Assembly (NCBI RefSeq): GCF_000307265.1
Contig: NZ_DF158899.1
Location: 285,952 to 349,951, forward strand
Direction of reading: 5' to 3'
Source: Oscillibacter ruminantium GH1
Lineage (GTDB): Bacteria; Bacillota; Clostridia; Oscillospirales; Oscillospiraceae
Length of the DNA stretch: 64,000 nt
Shown here: in pieces, positions 8,195 through 16,883 of the stretch
Layout of the letters: each line of letters starts with the position of its first letter
Position numbering within the stretch: position 1 is the first letter of the stretch
Notes under the pieces: model-generated
The model's input: only the letters and a program-made list of their open reading frames with translations
Databases searched by the model: none
What the model was told of the DNA's origin: nothing
Made by a program: the position numbers and the translations under genes

Positions 8195-8626
8195 TCATGC
8201 AAAGGGATCAAGGAAGCGAAACAGGTTTCCTTCGATTTGGAGGATCTCGTCTATCGGTATTTTTGTGCCGTCGCACATTATCACGGCTCGCTCATAGCCG
8301 TCAATCTTTTTTACCGTTCCGGATGCCTCAATATAAGCGCCGCCGACTTTCTTTTTGTCCGGCATAAAGTATGTGATTGTGACTTCGGTTTCGTCTCCAA
8401 TATGCCCCTGAAGAAACTGAAGTCTTTCGTCCAGAGCCGCCTTCGCGCTCTCGTCCAGTTCAATGTGCCGATCTGTCAGTCGAGCCATTTCCTCGACCGC
8501 CGCTTCATAGCCTGTCAGTGCGGCGAAGGGAGCGAACTGCGCCGCCCGGTCAAGCCGGGCCATTTGCGGGTGCGTGGCAGAGACATGGTGGGGCAGATCA
8601 ATGATATCGTCGTATCGTTCGCTCAT
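8195..8626 (-). CDS. YolD-like family protein
   Basis: 143 residues of the YolD-like family, with RAAQFAPFAALTGYEAAV near the N-terminus, an alpha-helical region, then a beta-rich half. In Bacillus and clostridia these small proteins are encoded beside Y-family polymerases of the UvrX/UmuC type and are thought to act like a UmuD-type partner or regulator. Here the ATG overlaps the polymerase stop by 4 bases, which supports coupled translation and a joint role in translesion synthesis. It is the last gene before the terminator at 8062-8092. Confidence 0.85.
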   Translation of the reverse strand: MSERYDDIIDLPHHVSATHPQMARLDRAAQFAPFAALTGYEAAVEEMARLTDRHIELDESAKAALDERLQFLQGHIGDETEVTITYFMPDKKKVGGAYIEASGTVKKIDGYERAVIMCDGTKIPIDEILQIEGNLFRFLDPFA

Positions 8627-10137
8627 TTTTTGTGCCCTCCGATCTGTTCATTGCGCTCGATGGTCGTCGCTCCCTCCTGCAAATTCGTGCCCTTCAGAAT
8701 GGAATTTTTTCCAAACTTCTCCTGTATAGCGAGCATAGCGCGCTGCATCCGTTTTTCACGCTCCAAAGCGGATACCTCCCGTTCACGTTTTTCCTTTTCA
8801 GCTTCGTAATTCGTGAATAAGTCGAGCTGTTCAACGTCGGGCTGCCGGTCAGCCTCGCCCTCCGGCACTACATGGTTTGCCGTGAGATAAACTCGCCGCG
8901 CCGTGAGTTTTGGGTCCACAACGCGGTCAAAAAGCTCCAAAACGCTGCCCACGATCTGCTTTGTGGAGGAGGTCTGCCAGCCGAGATTCGCCGTGCCGTG
9001 GGCGTGCTTGGGCGTCTCGCGCCCGTAGCGGTCCACAGATACCGGGCCGGTATAGGCTTTGCGCCGCGCCTCGTCGCTCAGATTCTCAATGTCATAGCCC
9101 ACCGTCAGCACTATCTGATCGGTTACCAAACCCTTGCCCACCAGATTCAGCACCAGCAGTTCCGTCATCTCCCGCACGATTATCCTTGCCTTGTCAAAAG
9201 GATAGGGGGATTGCAGCACCTGACCGGAGCCTATGCTGTTTGATTCCGGCCTGTACGCTTTAACGTCGGCAATGGTGCAGGGCTCCCAGCCCCATGCGTG
9301 GTCAATAAGCAGCTCCGCGTTCACGCCGAAGATCTTATAAAGGCGTTCCTCGTCTCGGACAGAACAGCGCGCCACGTCGCCCATGGTGAGCATCCCGTTG
9401 GCCTCCAGCTTTTTGGCGTAGCCCTTGCCAACTCGCCAGAAATCCGTCAGCGGGCGGTGGCTCCAGAGTTGGCGGTGATAAGTCGCCTCGTCCAGTTCCG
9501 CAATGCGCACGCCGTTTTTATCAGGCACGATGCGCTTGGCCCCGATGTCCATGGCGATCTTGCAGAGATAGAGATTTGTCCCGATACCCGCCGTTGCCGT
9601 GATTCCGGTGGTCTTCAAAACGTCCTGTATGATAGTCATGGTGAGCTCTCGAGCGGTGCAGTGGTAGGCGTGCAGATAGTCGGTCACATCCATGAATACC
9701 TCGTCAATGGAATAGACATGGATGTCCTCGGGTGCGACGTAGTTCAAATAGATGTTATAAATTTCGGTACTGCGCTTCATATAGAGCGCCATTCTGGGCT
9801 TGGCGACGATATAGTCCAGCGCCAGCGAGGGATTGCATTTTACCTCTGTGTCGTCGCAGGATGCGCCGGTAAATATGCGTCCGGGCGCCCGGCTCTTACG
9901 CTGGGCGTTGACCTCTTTTACCTTCTGTACAACCTCAAAGAGCCGCGCCCGTCCCGGTACGCCGTATGCCTTCAGAGACGGCGAAACCGCCAGACAGATG
10001 GTTTTCTCCGTCCGGCTCATATCCGCTACCACAAGGTTTGTGGTCATGGGATCGAGCTGCCGCTCCATGCACTCCACGGAGGCATAAAACGATTTCAGAT
10101 CAATCGCAACATAAACTCTCTGCCTTTCCTGTGCCAT
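8623..10137 (-). CDS. Y-family DNA polymerase (UmuC/UvrX type)
   Basis: 504 residues, longer than DinB (about 350) and close to UmuC/UvrX proteins with an extra C-terminal tail. Catalytic carboxylates are visible: AIDLKSFYASVE at about 11-22 and YSIDEVFMD at about 142-150. The HhH thumb region and little-finger domain follow, and the last 60 residues are a charged helix. The role is error-prone bypass of damaged DNA. The start at 10137 has GAGGG 9 nt upstream. It overlaps the 3' end of the phosphatase gene by 38 bases and the YolD start by 4, so the three form one operon. No LexA-type box was recognised upstream. Confidence 0.9.
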   Translation of the reverse strand: MAQERQRVYVAIDLKSFYASVECMERQLDPMTTNLVVADMSRTEKTICLAVSPSLKAYGVPGRARLFEVVQKVKEVNAQRKSRAPGRIFTGASCDDTEVKCNPSLALDYIVAKPRMALYMKRSTEIYNIYLNYVAPEDIHVYSIDEVFMDVTDYLHAYHCTARELTMTIIQDVLKTTGITATAGIGTNLYLCKIAMDIGAKRIVPDKNGVRIAELDEATYHRQLWSHRPLTDFWRVGKGYAKKLEANGMLTMGDVARCSVRDEERLYKIFGVNAELLIDHAWGWEPCTIADVKAYRPESNSIGSGQVLQSPYPFDKARIIVREMTELLVLNLVGKGLVTDQIVLTVGYDIENLSDEARRKAYTGPVSVDRYGRETPKHAHGTANLGWQTSSTKQIVGSVLELFDRVVDPKLTARRVYLTANHVVPEGEADRQPDVEQLDLFTNYEAEKEKREREVSALEREKRMQRAMLAIQEKFGKNSILKGTNLQEGATTIERNEQIGGHKK

Positions 10138-10594
10138 CCGTTCTTTCCCTCAATCGCTTCAGCAGCCCTTGGCAGCCTGCCTCAATATCGCGCCACGCCG
10201 CATCAAAATCGCCCGAGTACCACGGGTCCGCGATATCCCCCTGACGGCCTGCATACTCCAAAAGCAGATGCATCTTCTCGCCATAGTCTCCGCCGCAGAT
10301 GCGCTGCATGTTGCGCAGATTTACCTGTTCCATACCGATCAGCAGGTCGTAATAATCGTAGTCGGCATTTTTGAGCTGCCGCGCCGTCTTTCCGGTACAG
10401 TCGATGCCGTGTTTGGTAAGCATCCGCCGCGCGGGGGGATACACCGGGTTGCCGATTTCCTCCGCACTGGTCGCCGCCGAGGATATCCGAAACTCGTCCG
10501 AGAGTCCCGCCTTTTTTATCATATCCTTCATGATAAACTCCGCCATCGGGCTGCGGCAGATGTTGCCGTGGCAAATGAATAGTATCTTTTTCAT
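10100..10594 (-). CDS. Low-molecular-weight protein tyrosine phosphatase
   Basis: 164 residues. The P-loop CHGNICRSP (CX5R) is at the N-terminus (8-16) and the general-acid Asp lies in IADPWYSGDF near residue 131, both as in the LMW-PTP family. Length is normal. Reaction: hydrolysis of phosphotyrosine on proteins, in the cytoplasm. GGAG precedes the ATG. Its 3' end overlaps the polymerase gene by 38 bases, an unusual depth that suggests rearrangement or strict coupling. Linkage of this enzyme to a Y-family polymerase has no obvious mechanistic reason. Confidence 0.9.
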   Translation of the reverse strand: MKKILFICHGNICRSPMAEFIMKDMIKKAGLSDEFRISSAATSAEEIGNPVYPPARRMLTKHGIDCTGKTARQLKNADYDYYDLLIGMEQVNLRNMQRICGGDYGEKMHLLLEYAGRQGDIADPWYSGDFDAAWRDIEAGCQGLLKRLRERTDGTGKAESLCCD

Positions 10595-10626
10595 TGTTGT
10601 TCTCCGAATATTCCGTTTTTATGCTC

Positions 10627-10899
10627 TCAGTATAGCATGGATCCGTATCGCAGTCGAGCCGGTATTGCTTTGCCTTGGGCATGGGATCGTCCGGCTCGCA
10701 AGCACTGCCTCTGGTAGCGAGAGAGAAGACACGCCCATAGGTAAACGGTGTGCCCGTCGATGGCACAGAACTGCCCGCGCATCAGATGCAGAATATTGGG
10801 CAGAGATTCACCCGCCAGTATGCGGAGCATCTGCTGAGGGTATTCGCGGTCAGGGTGGTCGGCAATGGCCGTCGATACGCAAAAATTCCTCCAATCCAA
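10627..10899 (-). other. Unrecognised open frame, possible gene remnant
   Basis: A 90-codon frame with a plausible amino-acid mix (PQQMLRILAGESLPNILHL) but no clear ribosome site and no family recognised. It lies in the 480-base space upstream of the phosphatase gene, where no other gene is convincing. Confidence 0.2.
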
Positions 10900-11076
10900 A
10901 ACTCGGACTTAGAGGGATATCGGCATGCTTCTCCCTGTCAAGACCTTGTTTGTGATTGGCGGGGTAAAACTTGTATTTCGTGAACGCGGTATTTATACAG
11001 TTGTGGAGAACACAGGAAAACGCCGAGTTACGATGTCCTGTGTAAAAGCGCATTGGATAGGCGAGCGAAGTAACTG

Positions 11077-11119
11077 CGCAGAGCCAATAACCATAGTAAA
11101 TATGGTTATTGGCTCTGCG
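11077..11119. terminator. Perfect 19-bp hairpin downstream of the ABC exporter
   Basis: CGCAGAGCCAATAACCATA pairs perfectly with 11101-11119 around a GTAAA loop. It sits about 40 bases after the end of the ABC operon. The T run is on the plus-strand side, so it may serve as a bidirectional terminator or RNA-stabilising hairpin. Confidence 0.6.
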
Positions 11120-11156
11120 TTTTCTATGAGTAAACTTTGCTTATCGCGTGAAGCGC

Positions 11157-12893
11157 CTACATCTTCCACGCGCCGGTGCGCTGCTGAAGCTCCAGCATGT
11201 GGCGGTAGATACCATTCTGGGCCTCCAACTCTGCGGGCGCACCCTGCTGGGACACCACTCCACCGGAGAGAACGACAATTTTATCCGCCCCGGCAACCGT
11301 CCGCATCCTATGCGCGATAATCATCACCGTTTTGTTCTGGATAAGCTGAGACAGCGACTCCTGAATAAGTGTCTCGTTCTCCACGTCCAATGAAGCGGTG
11401 GCCTCGTCCAGCAGGATAATGGGTGCATTTTTCAGGAAAGCGCGGGCAATGGAAATGCGCTGGCGTTCACCGCCGGACAGCTCCGAACCATTCTCGCCGA
11501 TGAGGGTGTGATAACCTTGGGGCAGCTTATCGGCAAACACATCACAGTGCGCCAACTTTGCCGCACGAATAACCTCTTCGTCGCTGGCGTCCTTGCGTCC
11601 GATGCGAATATTTTCCAGAATGGTATTATTAAACAGCGTCACATCCTGAAACACGATGGAATACAGCCCCATTAGCGTTTCTGGGTCGGTTTTTGCCACA
11701 TTCATGCCTCCCACAGTAATTGTACCTCTGGTGGCATCCCAAAACCGGGCAGCCAGACGGGATACGGTGGTCTTGCCTCCGCCGGAAGGACCGATGAGCG
11801 CCGTGACCTCGCCCTGCCGGGCGGTAAACGTGACATCCTTCAGCACCTGCTCCGACTGGTTGTAGGCGAAGCCCACATGATCAAAGACAATGTCGCAGCC
11901 CTGATTGGTAAGCTGCTCCGCGCCCTCCTGTACGGGGTACTCCAAAATCTCATTCATACGCCCGCAGGGAATGTTCAGGGAGACGATGGCGCTTAAATTA
12001 TCCAGTGTTGTGATCATGGGGTCGTAGATGCGGGAAACCACCAGCAAAAACATAAAGAAGGGCAGCACATCCAGCGTTCCGTTTGCCAGCAGTGTGCCGC
12101 CCATCAGCGCGGTGGAGGCAATGCCCAGTTTCAAGATCATGCGGGCGGAGCCGTTGAACACGGCGTTGCCCAGCTCTGTGGTAATGGTTTTCTTTTCTAC
12201 ATCTTTGATTTTTGCATCCAGCCCCACCAGATATTCATCCTCGGCATTGTTCGCTTTCAGATCCCGCACCGATTCCAAGCACTCCTGAATGCCGTCCGCA
12301 AAAACCATTTTTGCTTGCATCTGCTTTGCCTGCTTGCGATTCATCGCTTTGGCGGAAGTGAGGATGACGGCAAACGAGACGGGCAGCACCCACAGAGCAG
12401 CCAGCGCCATGCGCCAGTCGAAGAAAAACAGGCTGAGGGCGATGAGCAGAGTGGAAATCATAGAGCCGATTAACTCCGGTATCCAGTGGGAAGAGGCCGT
12501 TTCCAGCGTGGCGCAGTCGGCCATAATGGTGCTGGTCAGGTCGGCAAGGTCTTTCTTTCCGAAAAAGGACAGTGGGAGCTTGCGCAGCTTTTCTGCCAGC
12601 GTGATCCGCCGCACGCCACTTTCCTTGTAGGTTGCGAAGAAGGTGGCGTTGTACTGGAGATAAGTAGTAACCAAGATCAGTCCAAGGCAAATTACGATTC
12701 CAACCACATAAAAAGCAGTCCGGGTAGTGCCGGTTCCGCTCATCAAGTCGCTTACAAGGGAAACCAGCAGACCCACAGGAAACATCAACACCAGATAGGA
12801 CAGCGTGCAGGAGACAAAGGCCCAAACCATGTCCTTTGCACCCTTTTGAGAGAGTGCGTATTTATGCTGCAAATATTTAAGCATTGAGAGCAC
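11157..12893 (-). CDS. ABC exporter half, subunit 2 (membrane domain + ATPase)
   Basis: 578 residues: six-helix exporter membrane domain (about 1-310), then the ATPase with Walker A GPSGGGKTT, signature LSGGERQR and Walker B ILLDEATASLD. Both catalytic motifs are intact. It follows subunit 1 with a 17-base overlap, the usual layout of heterodimeric exporters. Sequence flavour and operator context point to the IrtAB/YbtPQ-like side of the family (siderophore or metal-related), but substrate cannot be read from sequence. The operon is preceded by a DtxR-type palindrome (14672-14689), which supports metal control. Multidrug export remains an alternative. Confidence 0.85.
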   Translation of the reverse strand: MLSMLKYLQHKYALSQKGAKDMVWAFVSCTLSYLVLMFPVGLLVSLVSDLMSGTGTTRTAFYVVGIVICLGLILVTTYLQYNATFFATYKESGVRRITLAEKLRKLPLSFFGKKDLADLTSTIMADCATLETASSHWIPELIGSMISTLLIALSLFFFDWRMALAALWVLPVSFAVILTSAKAMNRKQAKQMQAKMVFADGIQECLESVRDLKANNAEDEYLVGLDAKIKDVEKKTITTELGNAVFNGSARMILKLGIASTALMGGTLLANGTLDVLPFFMFLLVVSRIYDPMITTLDNLSAIVSLNIPCGRMNEILEYPVQEGAEQLTNQGCDIVFDHVGFAYNQSEQVLKDVTFTARQGEVTALIGPSGGGKTTVSRLAARFWDATRGTITVGGMNVAKTDPETLMGLYSIVFQDVTLFNNTILENIRIGRKDASDEEVIRAAKLAHCDVFADKLPQGYHTLIGENGSELSGGERQRISIARAFLKNAPIILLDEATASLDVENETLIQESLSQLIQNKTVMIIAHRMRTVAGADKIVVLSGGVVSQQGAPAELEAQNGIYRHMLELQQRTGAWKM

Positions 12894-14652
12894 CTACCTT
12901 CCATTTTGCAGCTTTGCCGTACTGCGTCCACATGGCGTTATAGATACCGCTTTGGGCGGTCAATTCCTCATGCGTTCCGCTTTCGGCAATCATGCCGTTA
13001 TCAAGCACGTAGATGCGGTCGCAGCTCGTCACGGTGGATAGACGGTGGGCAATCATAATCACGGTTTTATCTTTGAATAGCTCCGTGAACGCCGATTGCA
13101 CCTTTACCTCATTGTCCGGGTCGGCGAAGGCGGTTGCTTCGTCGAGAATAAGAATCGGCGAATTCTTCAGCATAACCCGCGCGATGGAGATGCGCTGCTG
13201 CTCGCCGCCGGAGAGATAGATGCCCTTTGTGCCCACCACCGTGTCGATGCCATGGGGGAGTTTTTCGATGATATCGCCGCACTGGGCCGCATGGAGCGCA
13301 GAGAGCACCTCCTCGCGGGAAGCCCCCGGCTTTGCCATGCGGACATTTTCGAGAATGGAGTTTTTGAAAAGTTTGGAATCCTGAAACACAAAGGAAACTG
13401 TGTTCATCAGCTCCTCTTTTGCCATGTCTTTCACATTCACGCCGCCGATTTTCACCTCTCCGTCCGTTGCATCCCAAAAGCGGGCCACCAGACTTGCCAG
13501 CGTCGTCTTACCCCCGCCGGACGGCCCCACAAGGGCAACGTGTTCGCCGGGCCTGATGGCAAGGGCAATGTGGGTGAGCGCGTTTGCCTTGGCGTCTTTA
13601 TATTGGAAAGATACGTCTGCCAGCGTCACGGAGTTATCCGCCGGATGCTTCGGCGCGGAGGGTTCAGACAGCGGCTGCACCGCCATAATGGAGTTGATGC
13701 GTTCCAGCGCGTCCGCGACCACCATTGTATTCTCGCTGGAATACATGATTTTATTGAGGGTGACGGTAATAACCGGCGTAATAATGATGTAAAACAACAA
13801 ATTCAAAAGGAAGTCGTTTGTGACCCCATTTTTGGTCACAATCAGCCCCACCGCAATCAGCACCGCAAACACCGCGTTGATGGCCGTGGTATAGATCGTC
13901 ATGGGAAGACGCAGGTCTTTCGTATAAGAAACCACCCATTTTTCATATTCGTCGATGGAGCTTTTGAAGCGCTTGAAGGAAAACACCGACTGCCCGAAGG
14001 TCTTGACCACCGGGATGCCACGCACATACTCCACCGCCTCGTTGGACATGGTATCCAGAGAGTTTTGATATTCCTCCATCTTTTTCTTCATTTTTGCCCC
14101 GGTCATGCTTCCCATAATGGCAAACGCCAGCATGACGGGTATCAGGCTCAGTAACCCCAACCGCCAGTCGAAGACCAGCAAAAGCGCCAGCAAGCCCACC
14201 GGCGTTGCATACGCGCCCGCCATGTCCGGCAACTGGTGGGCAAGATAAGTTTCTGTGGCGGCGCTGGATTCGTTGACGATTTTTCTGAGCTTTCCGCTGC
14301 CGAAGTCGTCCATAAAGCCCATGGGCAGCTTGACGATGTGGTGCATTGCCTGAGAACGAATATTGGCCTGCACACGAAATGCCGCCAGATGAGAGCACAC
14401 GAGCCCACACAGATAAACCACCATGGACGTCACCGCAAACAGCACCGCCATCCAACCGTTGCGGGCAAGCCCGGTCGCAGCGCCAAAGTTTGGAGCAACC
14501 GCCAACACCTCCCGGATGATACGCCAAATGTACACAAAGGGAGCCAGCGCCATCAGGGCGCTGACCACCGATAGTATCCATGAGCACATCGTCAGGTATT
14601 TGTACGCCCCGGCATAGCCAAAGAGCTTTTTTAGATCGGATTCTTTTTTCAA
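12877..14652 (-). CDS. ABC exporter half, subunit 1 (membrane domain + ATPase)
   Basis: 591 residues with six membrane helices followed by an ATPase domain: Walker A GPSGGGKTT, signature LSGGEQQR, Walker B ILDEATAFADP. The catalytic Glu is present, so unlike many heterodimers neither site is obviously degenerate. First gene of a two-gene operon. The leader on the minus strand carries an extended -10 (TGCTATAAT), a small GAAA-loop hairpin and the 18-bp palindrome near the ribosome site GGAGGGG. The pair likely acts as one exporter or importer in the cytoplasmic membrane. Confidence 0.85.
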   Translation of the reverse strand: MKKESDLKKLFGYAGAYKYLTMCSWILSVVSALMALAPFVYIWRIIREVLAVAPNFGAATGLARNGWMAVLFAVTSMVVYLCGLVCSHLAAFRVQANIRSQAMHHIVKLPMGFMDDFGSGKLRKIVNESSAATETYLAHQLPDMAGAYATPVGLLALLLVFDWRLGLLSLIPVMLAFAIMGSMTGAKMKKKMEEYQNSLDTMSNEAVEYVRGIPVVKTFGQSVFSFKRFKSSIDEYEKWVVSYTKDLRLPMTIYTTAINAVFAVLIAVGLIVTKNGVTNDFLLNLLFYIIITPVITVTLNKIMYSSENTMVVADALERINSIMAVQPLSEPSAPKHPADNSVTLADVSFQYKDAKANALTHIALAIRPGEHVALVGPSGGGKTTLASLVARFWDATDGEVKIGGVNVKDMAKEELMNTVSFVFQDSKLFKNSILENVRMAKPGASREEVLSALHAAQCGDIIEKLPHGIDTVVGTKGIYLSGGEQQRISIARVMLKNSPILILDEATAFADPDNEVKVQSAFTELFKDKTVIMIAHRLSTVTSCDRIYVLDNGMIAESGTHEELTAQSGIYNAMWTQYGKAAKWKVGALNA

Positions 14653-14671
14653 ACCGAATCCCCTCCTTTTT

Positions 14672-14741
14672 AATTAGATGCAACTAACCATTTGCCCTGT
14701 AAGAAGGCATCTTTCGATGCCTAACAGGTTTGATTATAGCA
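14672..14741 (-). promoter_or_regulatory. Promoter and DtxR-type operator (site A) of the ABC operon
   Basis: The -10 TATAAT is at 14733-14738 with TG just upstream (extended -10). A GGCATC-GAAA-GATGCC hairpin lies in the leader (about 14706-14721). The palindrome GGTTAGTTGCATCTAATT occupies 14672-14689, between the hairpin and the ribosome site. It matches the GGTTAR-N6-YTAACC consensus of the boxes at 16.7 and 21.8-21.9 kb. Confidence 0.55.
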
Positions 14742-14997
14742 AATGGGGCGGCTGTTTCCACTCCGTTGCGCATCGTTTGGCTCCGTTTGGTCGGGCACTT
14801 TTTCCTTGCCTGACGGTGTAGACGAACTTTGAAAGCTGCGGGCGTTTTTCCCCATCAACAAAAAGTAGTCTGAAAGTCCTGGTCCGCACGCTCCCCGCCT
14901 ACGATGACAGCGCAGTAATCATACGCGTCATACTTGGCGTTGAAGGTCGCACCCTAAAAAAGCTGCCGATAAGTACGGAGACGGCGGTCAGCAATTC
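14742..14997. other. No gene seen
   Basis: About 250 bases between the ABC promoter and the end of the GLUG lipoprotein gene. No reading frame with coding character and no clear terminator was found. Confidence 0.5.
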
Positions 14998-16233
14998 CTA
15001 CACATTGCTGCTTCCGTCGCTATACTGATCGCCGCCCTGATACATACGGTCTGTTGTGCCGATCTGGCTCTCGCTTTGTTTTCCATCAATTTTAACATTC
15101 GTTTTGCAGCTGATGATTTCACTGCCGACCGCGCGTCCCGCGACTGTACCCGGGGTAACCGCGCCATTAATGGCACCGGGCACAGAGCAGTTTTCAACAG
15201 TAAAACGGTCCTCCATGCCATAGTAGTAAAGCCCGGTTCCCACAAGACCGCCCACATGGGTGGCACCATTGGCATTGACGGTGACATTCACCGTGCAATC
15301 GGTAATGCTGCAAGGCGGATCGATGGTTCCGTCTCCATCGTCACCCATACCTGCATACCCGCACAGGCCGCCGATGGCATGTCCATTGCCTGCATTGATC
15401 CTCACGGTCACGGTGTTGCCTGTAATACTGGGGGCACACTGAATACATCCGGCAATACCGCCAAGCCCCACCGGCTCATTCCCCGTGGCTGTGACCGTTC
15501 CATTTGCGGTGCAGTTGTCCACAGTGCCCATAAAGCTGCCGCCCACCACAAGGCCGCCGCACTCCGCAATATCACACTGAATGAGTCCGCCCGTAAAGTC
15601 GTTATCGCCAATGACGACGATATCGGCATTTTCTACGGTGCAGCCGTCCACCCTGCCCTGATTACCGCCAACAATGCCACCTACGCAGTTGATGCCGGTA
15701 ATGGTATTATCGCCCTTCAGGGTGATGTCAGTGACCGTTCCCATACCGTAGCCCATCACGCCGCCGATAGCCATATTCGTTTCACTGCCGATCACCACGG
15801 CGTTTTCCATGGTCAGATTGGTCACGGTTCCTGTCATACAGCCGAAGAGGCCCGCTGCAATGCTGTCGTCAGCCGCCGTGCAGTTTAAATTGGAAATCGT
15901 ATAGCCGCCGCCATCAAAGGTGCCGGAAAAGGCTGTGGAAAAATCCACTTCACCGGTTTCCGGATCGGTGGCGCTTAGCTTGACATCTCCAATAGACGTC
16001 CAATTCTCAATGCCGACAAGATCAATATCCGCCGTCAGCACATAGCTTGCTGTCAGTTCGTTGCGAACCCGTTCCAACTGCTCTGCGGTCGCAATCTGAT
16101 AAGGGTCATCCGCTGTGCCGCTGCCGCCGACAAAGCCGACGGTTGTTTTTTGCGCACTGCACCCACTCAGCGCCAGCGCAAGAACCATTACTGCCGCAAT
16201 CAGGGCAGCAGCGCCTCTTTTTTCCGTTTTCAT
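14998..16233 (-). CDS. GLUG-motif repeat lipoprotein
   Basis: 411 residues. Signal peptide with lipobox LALSGC near residue 22-27, so it is surface-anchored. Next is a GTADDPYQIATAEQL segment typical of the start of GLUG/Listeria-type surface repeats. The body has about ten short Gly-rich beta repeats (G-G-x-x-G-x-x-x-G-x-V type, with Asn-Cys pairs), consistent with a right-handed beta-helix. Numerous Cys occur for an exported protein. The start at ATG 16233 has AGAAAGGA upstream. Role unknown, perhaps surface binding. It is monocistronic, inside the metal island but without a DtxR-type box of its own. Confidence 0.8.
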   Translation of the reverse strand: MKTEKRGAAALIAAVMVLALALSGCSAQKTTVGFVGGSGTADDPYQIATAEQLERVRNELTASYVLTADIDLVGIENWTSIGDVKLSATDPETGEVDFSTAFSGTFDGGGYTISNLNCTAADDSIAAGLFGCMTGTVTNLTMENAVVIGSETNMAIGGVMGYGMGTVTDITLKGDNTITGINCVGGIVGGNQGRVDGCTVENADIVVIGDNDFTGGLIQCDIAECGGLVVGGSFMGTVDNCTANGTVTATGNEPVGLGGIAGCIQCAPSITGNTVTVRINAGNGHAIGGLCGYAGMGDDGDGTIDPPCSITDCTVNVTVNANGATHVGGLVGTGLYYYGMEDRFTVENCSVPGAINGAVTPGTVAGRAVGSEIISCKTNVKIDGKQSESQIGTTDRMYQGGDQYSDGSSNV

Positions 16234-16443
16234 TGATTTATTTCCTTTCTCATTCCTCATTCCGCCAGAGCCGCGCCCGGCGCCTTGCGGATTTTCACCC
16301 CAATTGCATCGGGGCTTCGTTGCAGACTGCGCTTTCACAGTTTTGATCTGCTTTTTGATTTAAACGGACAGGACGAAAGAGCGCCCGTTTTAATGCCCGC
16401 CCGCGCCGGCGTATAATGGCGCATCAACCGCTCTTCCGACCTG

Positions 16444-16734
16444 TTACGCCTCCAAGCCGGTATGCTTTTCCAATATTCCGCGCAGTGCAGATGCAGAGCT
16501 GGTGTGACACCGCTCGATAATGGTATTCGTCCCTTTGATTTCGCTCATCGCGCCCCGCACCATTTTGTGAGACATGGTACTTGTAAAAAAGATCAACAGA
16601 TCCGGCTCGCCAAGTTTCTTCCGCAGTCCTCCGGCCGCCTTTGTGAACACCTTTACCTGACAGTCATATTCACCACAGAGCTCCCTATAACGGCGCTCCA
16701 TACATTCGTTTCCTCCCAGAATGACAACACTCAC
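16444..16734 (-). CDS. DUF2325 domain protein
   Basis: 96 residues, whole DUF2325 family length, starting SVVILGGNECMERRY and containing FTSTMSHKMV and HTSSASALR, the conserved core of the family. Its biochemical role is unknown. Members often occur next to iron or heavy-metal transport genes. The start is GTG at 16734, 5 nt after GGAGGTGAA. It is separated from the ATPase gene by that gene's terminator and carries its own DtxR-type box (16754-16771), so it is a separate unit of the same putative regulon. Confidence 0.85.
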   Translation of the reverse strand: MSVVILGGNECMERRYRELCGEYDCQVKVFTKAAGGLRKKLGEPDLLIFFTSTMSHKMVRGAMSEIKGTNTIIERCHTSSASALRGILEKHTGLEA

Positions 16735-16753
16735 CGCTTCACCTCCTCTCTTT

Positions 16754-16771
16754 AGTTAGATAACCTTAACC
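16754..16771 (-). promoter_or_regulatory. DtxR-type operator (site B) before the DUF2325 gene
   Basis: Minus strand GGTTAAGGTTATCTAACT: two 6-bp arms with a 6-bp spacer, directly upstream of the ribosome site. It shares the arm sequence and spacing with sites A, C and D. Confidence 0.55.
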
Positions 16772-16825
16772 GCAACGCTAAAAAACAGTGCCTAATGGCA
16801 CGATTTCATTACAGAAACTATTATA

Positions 16826-16872
16826 TAAAAAAGCAGGAGCTTTCTCCGCTCCAAATGGGCGGAGAAAGCTCC
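16826..16872 (-). terminator. Terminator after the P1B ATPase
   Basis: On the minus strand a 14-bp stem GGAGCTTTCTCCGC/GCGGAGAAAGCTCC is followed by TGCTTTTTTA. It begins 11 bases past the stop. Confidence 0.9.
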
Positions 16873-16883
16873 AAACGGACATA

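Noticed and set aside
16405-16425. TATAAT on the plus strand upstream of nothing
   Set aside because: It points into the 3' end of the DUF2325 gene and has no fitting -35 or downstream plus-strand gene.
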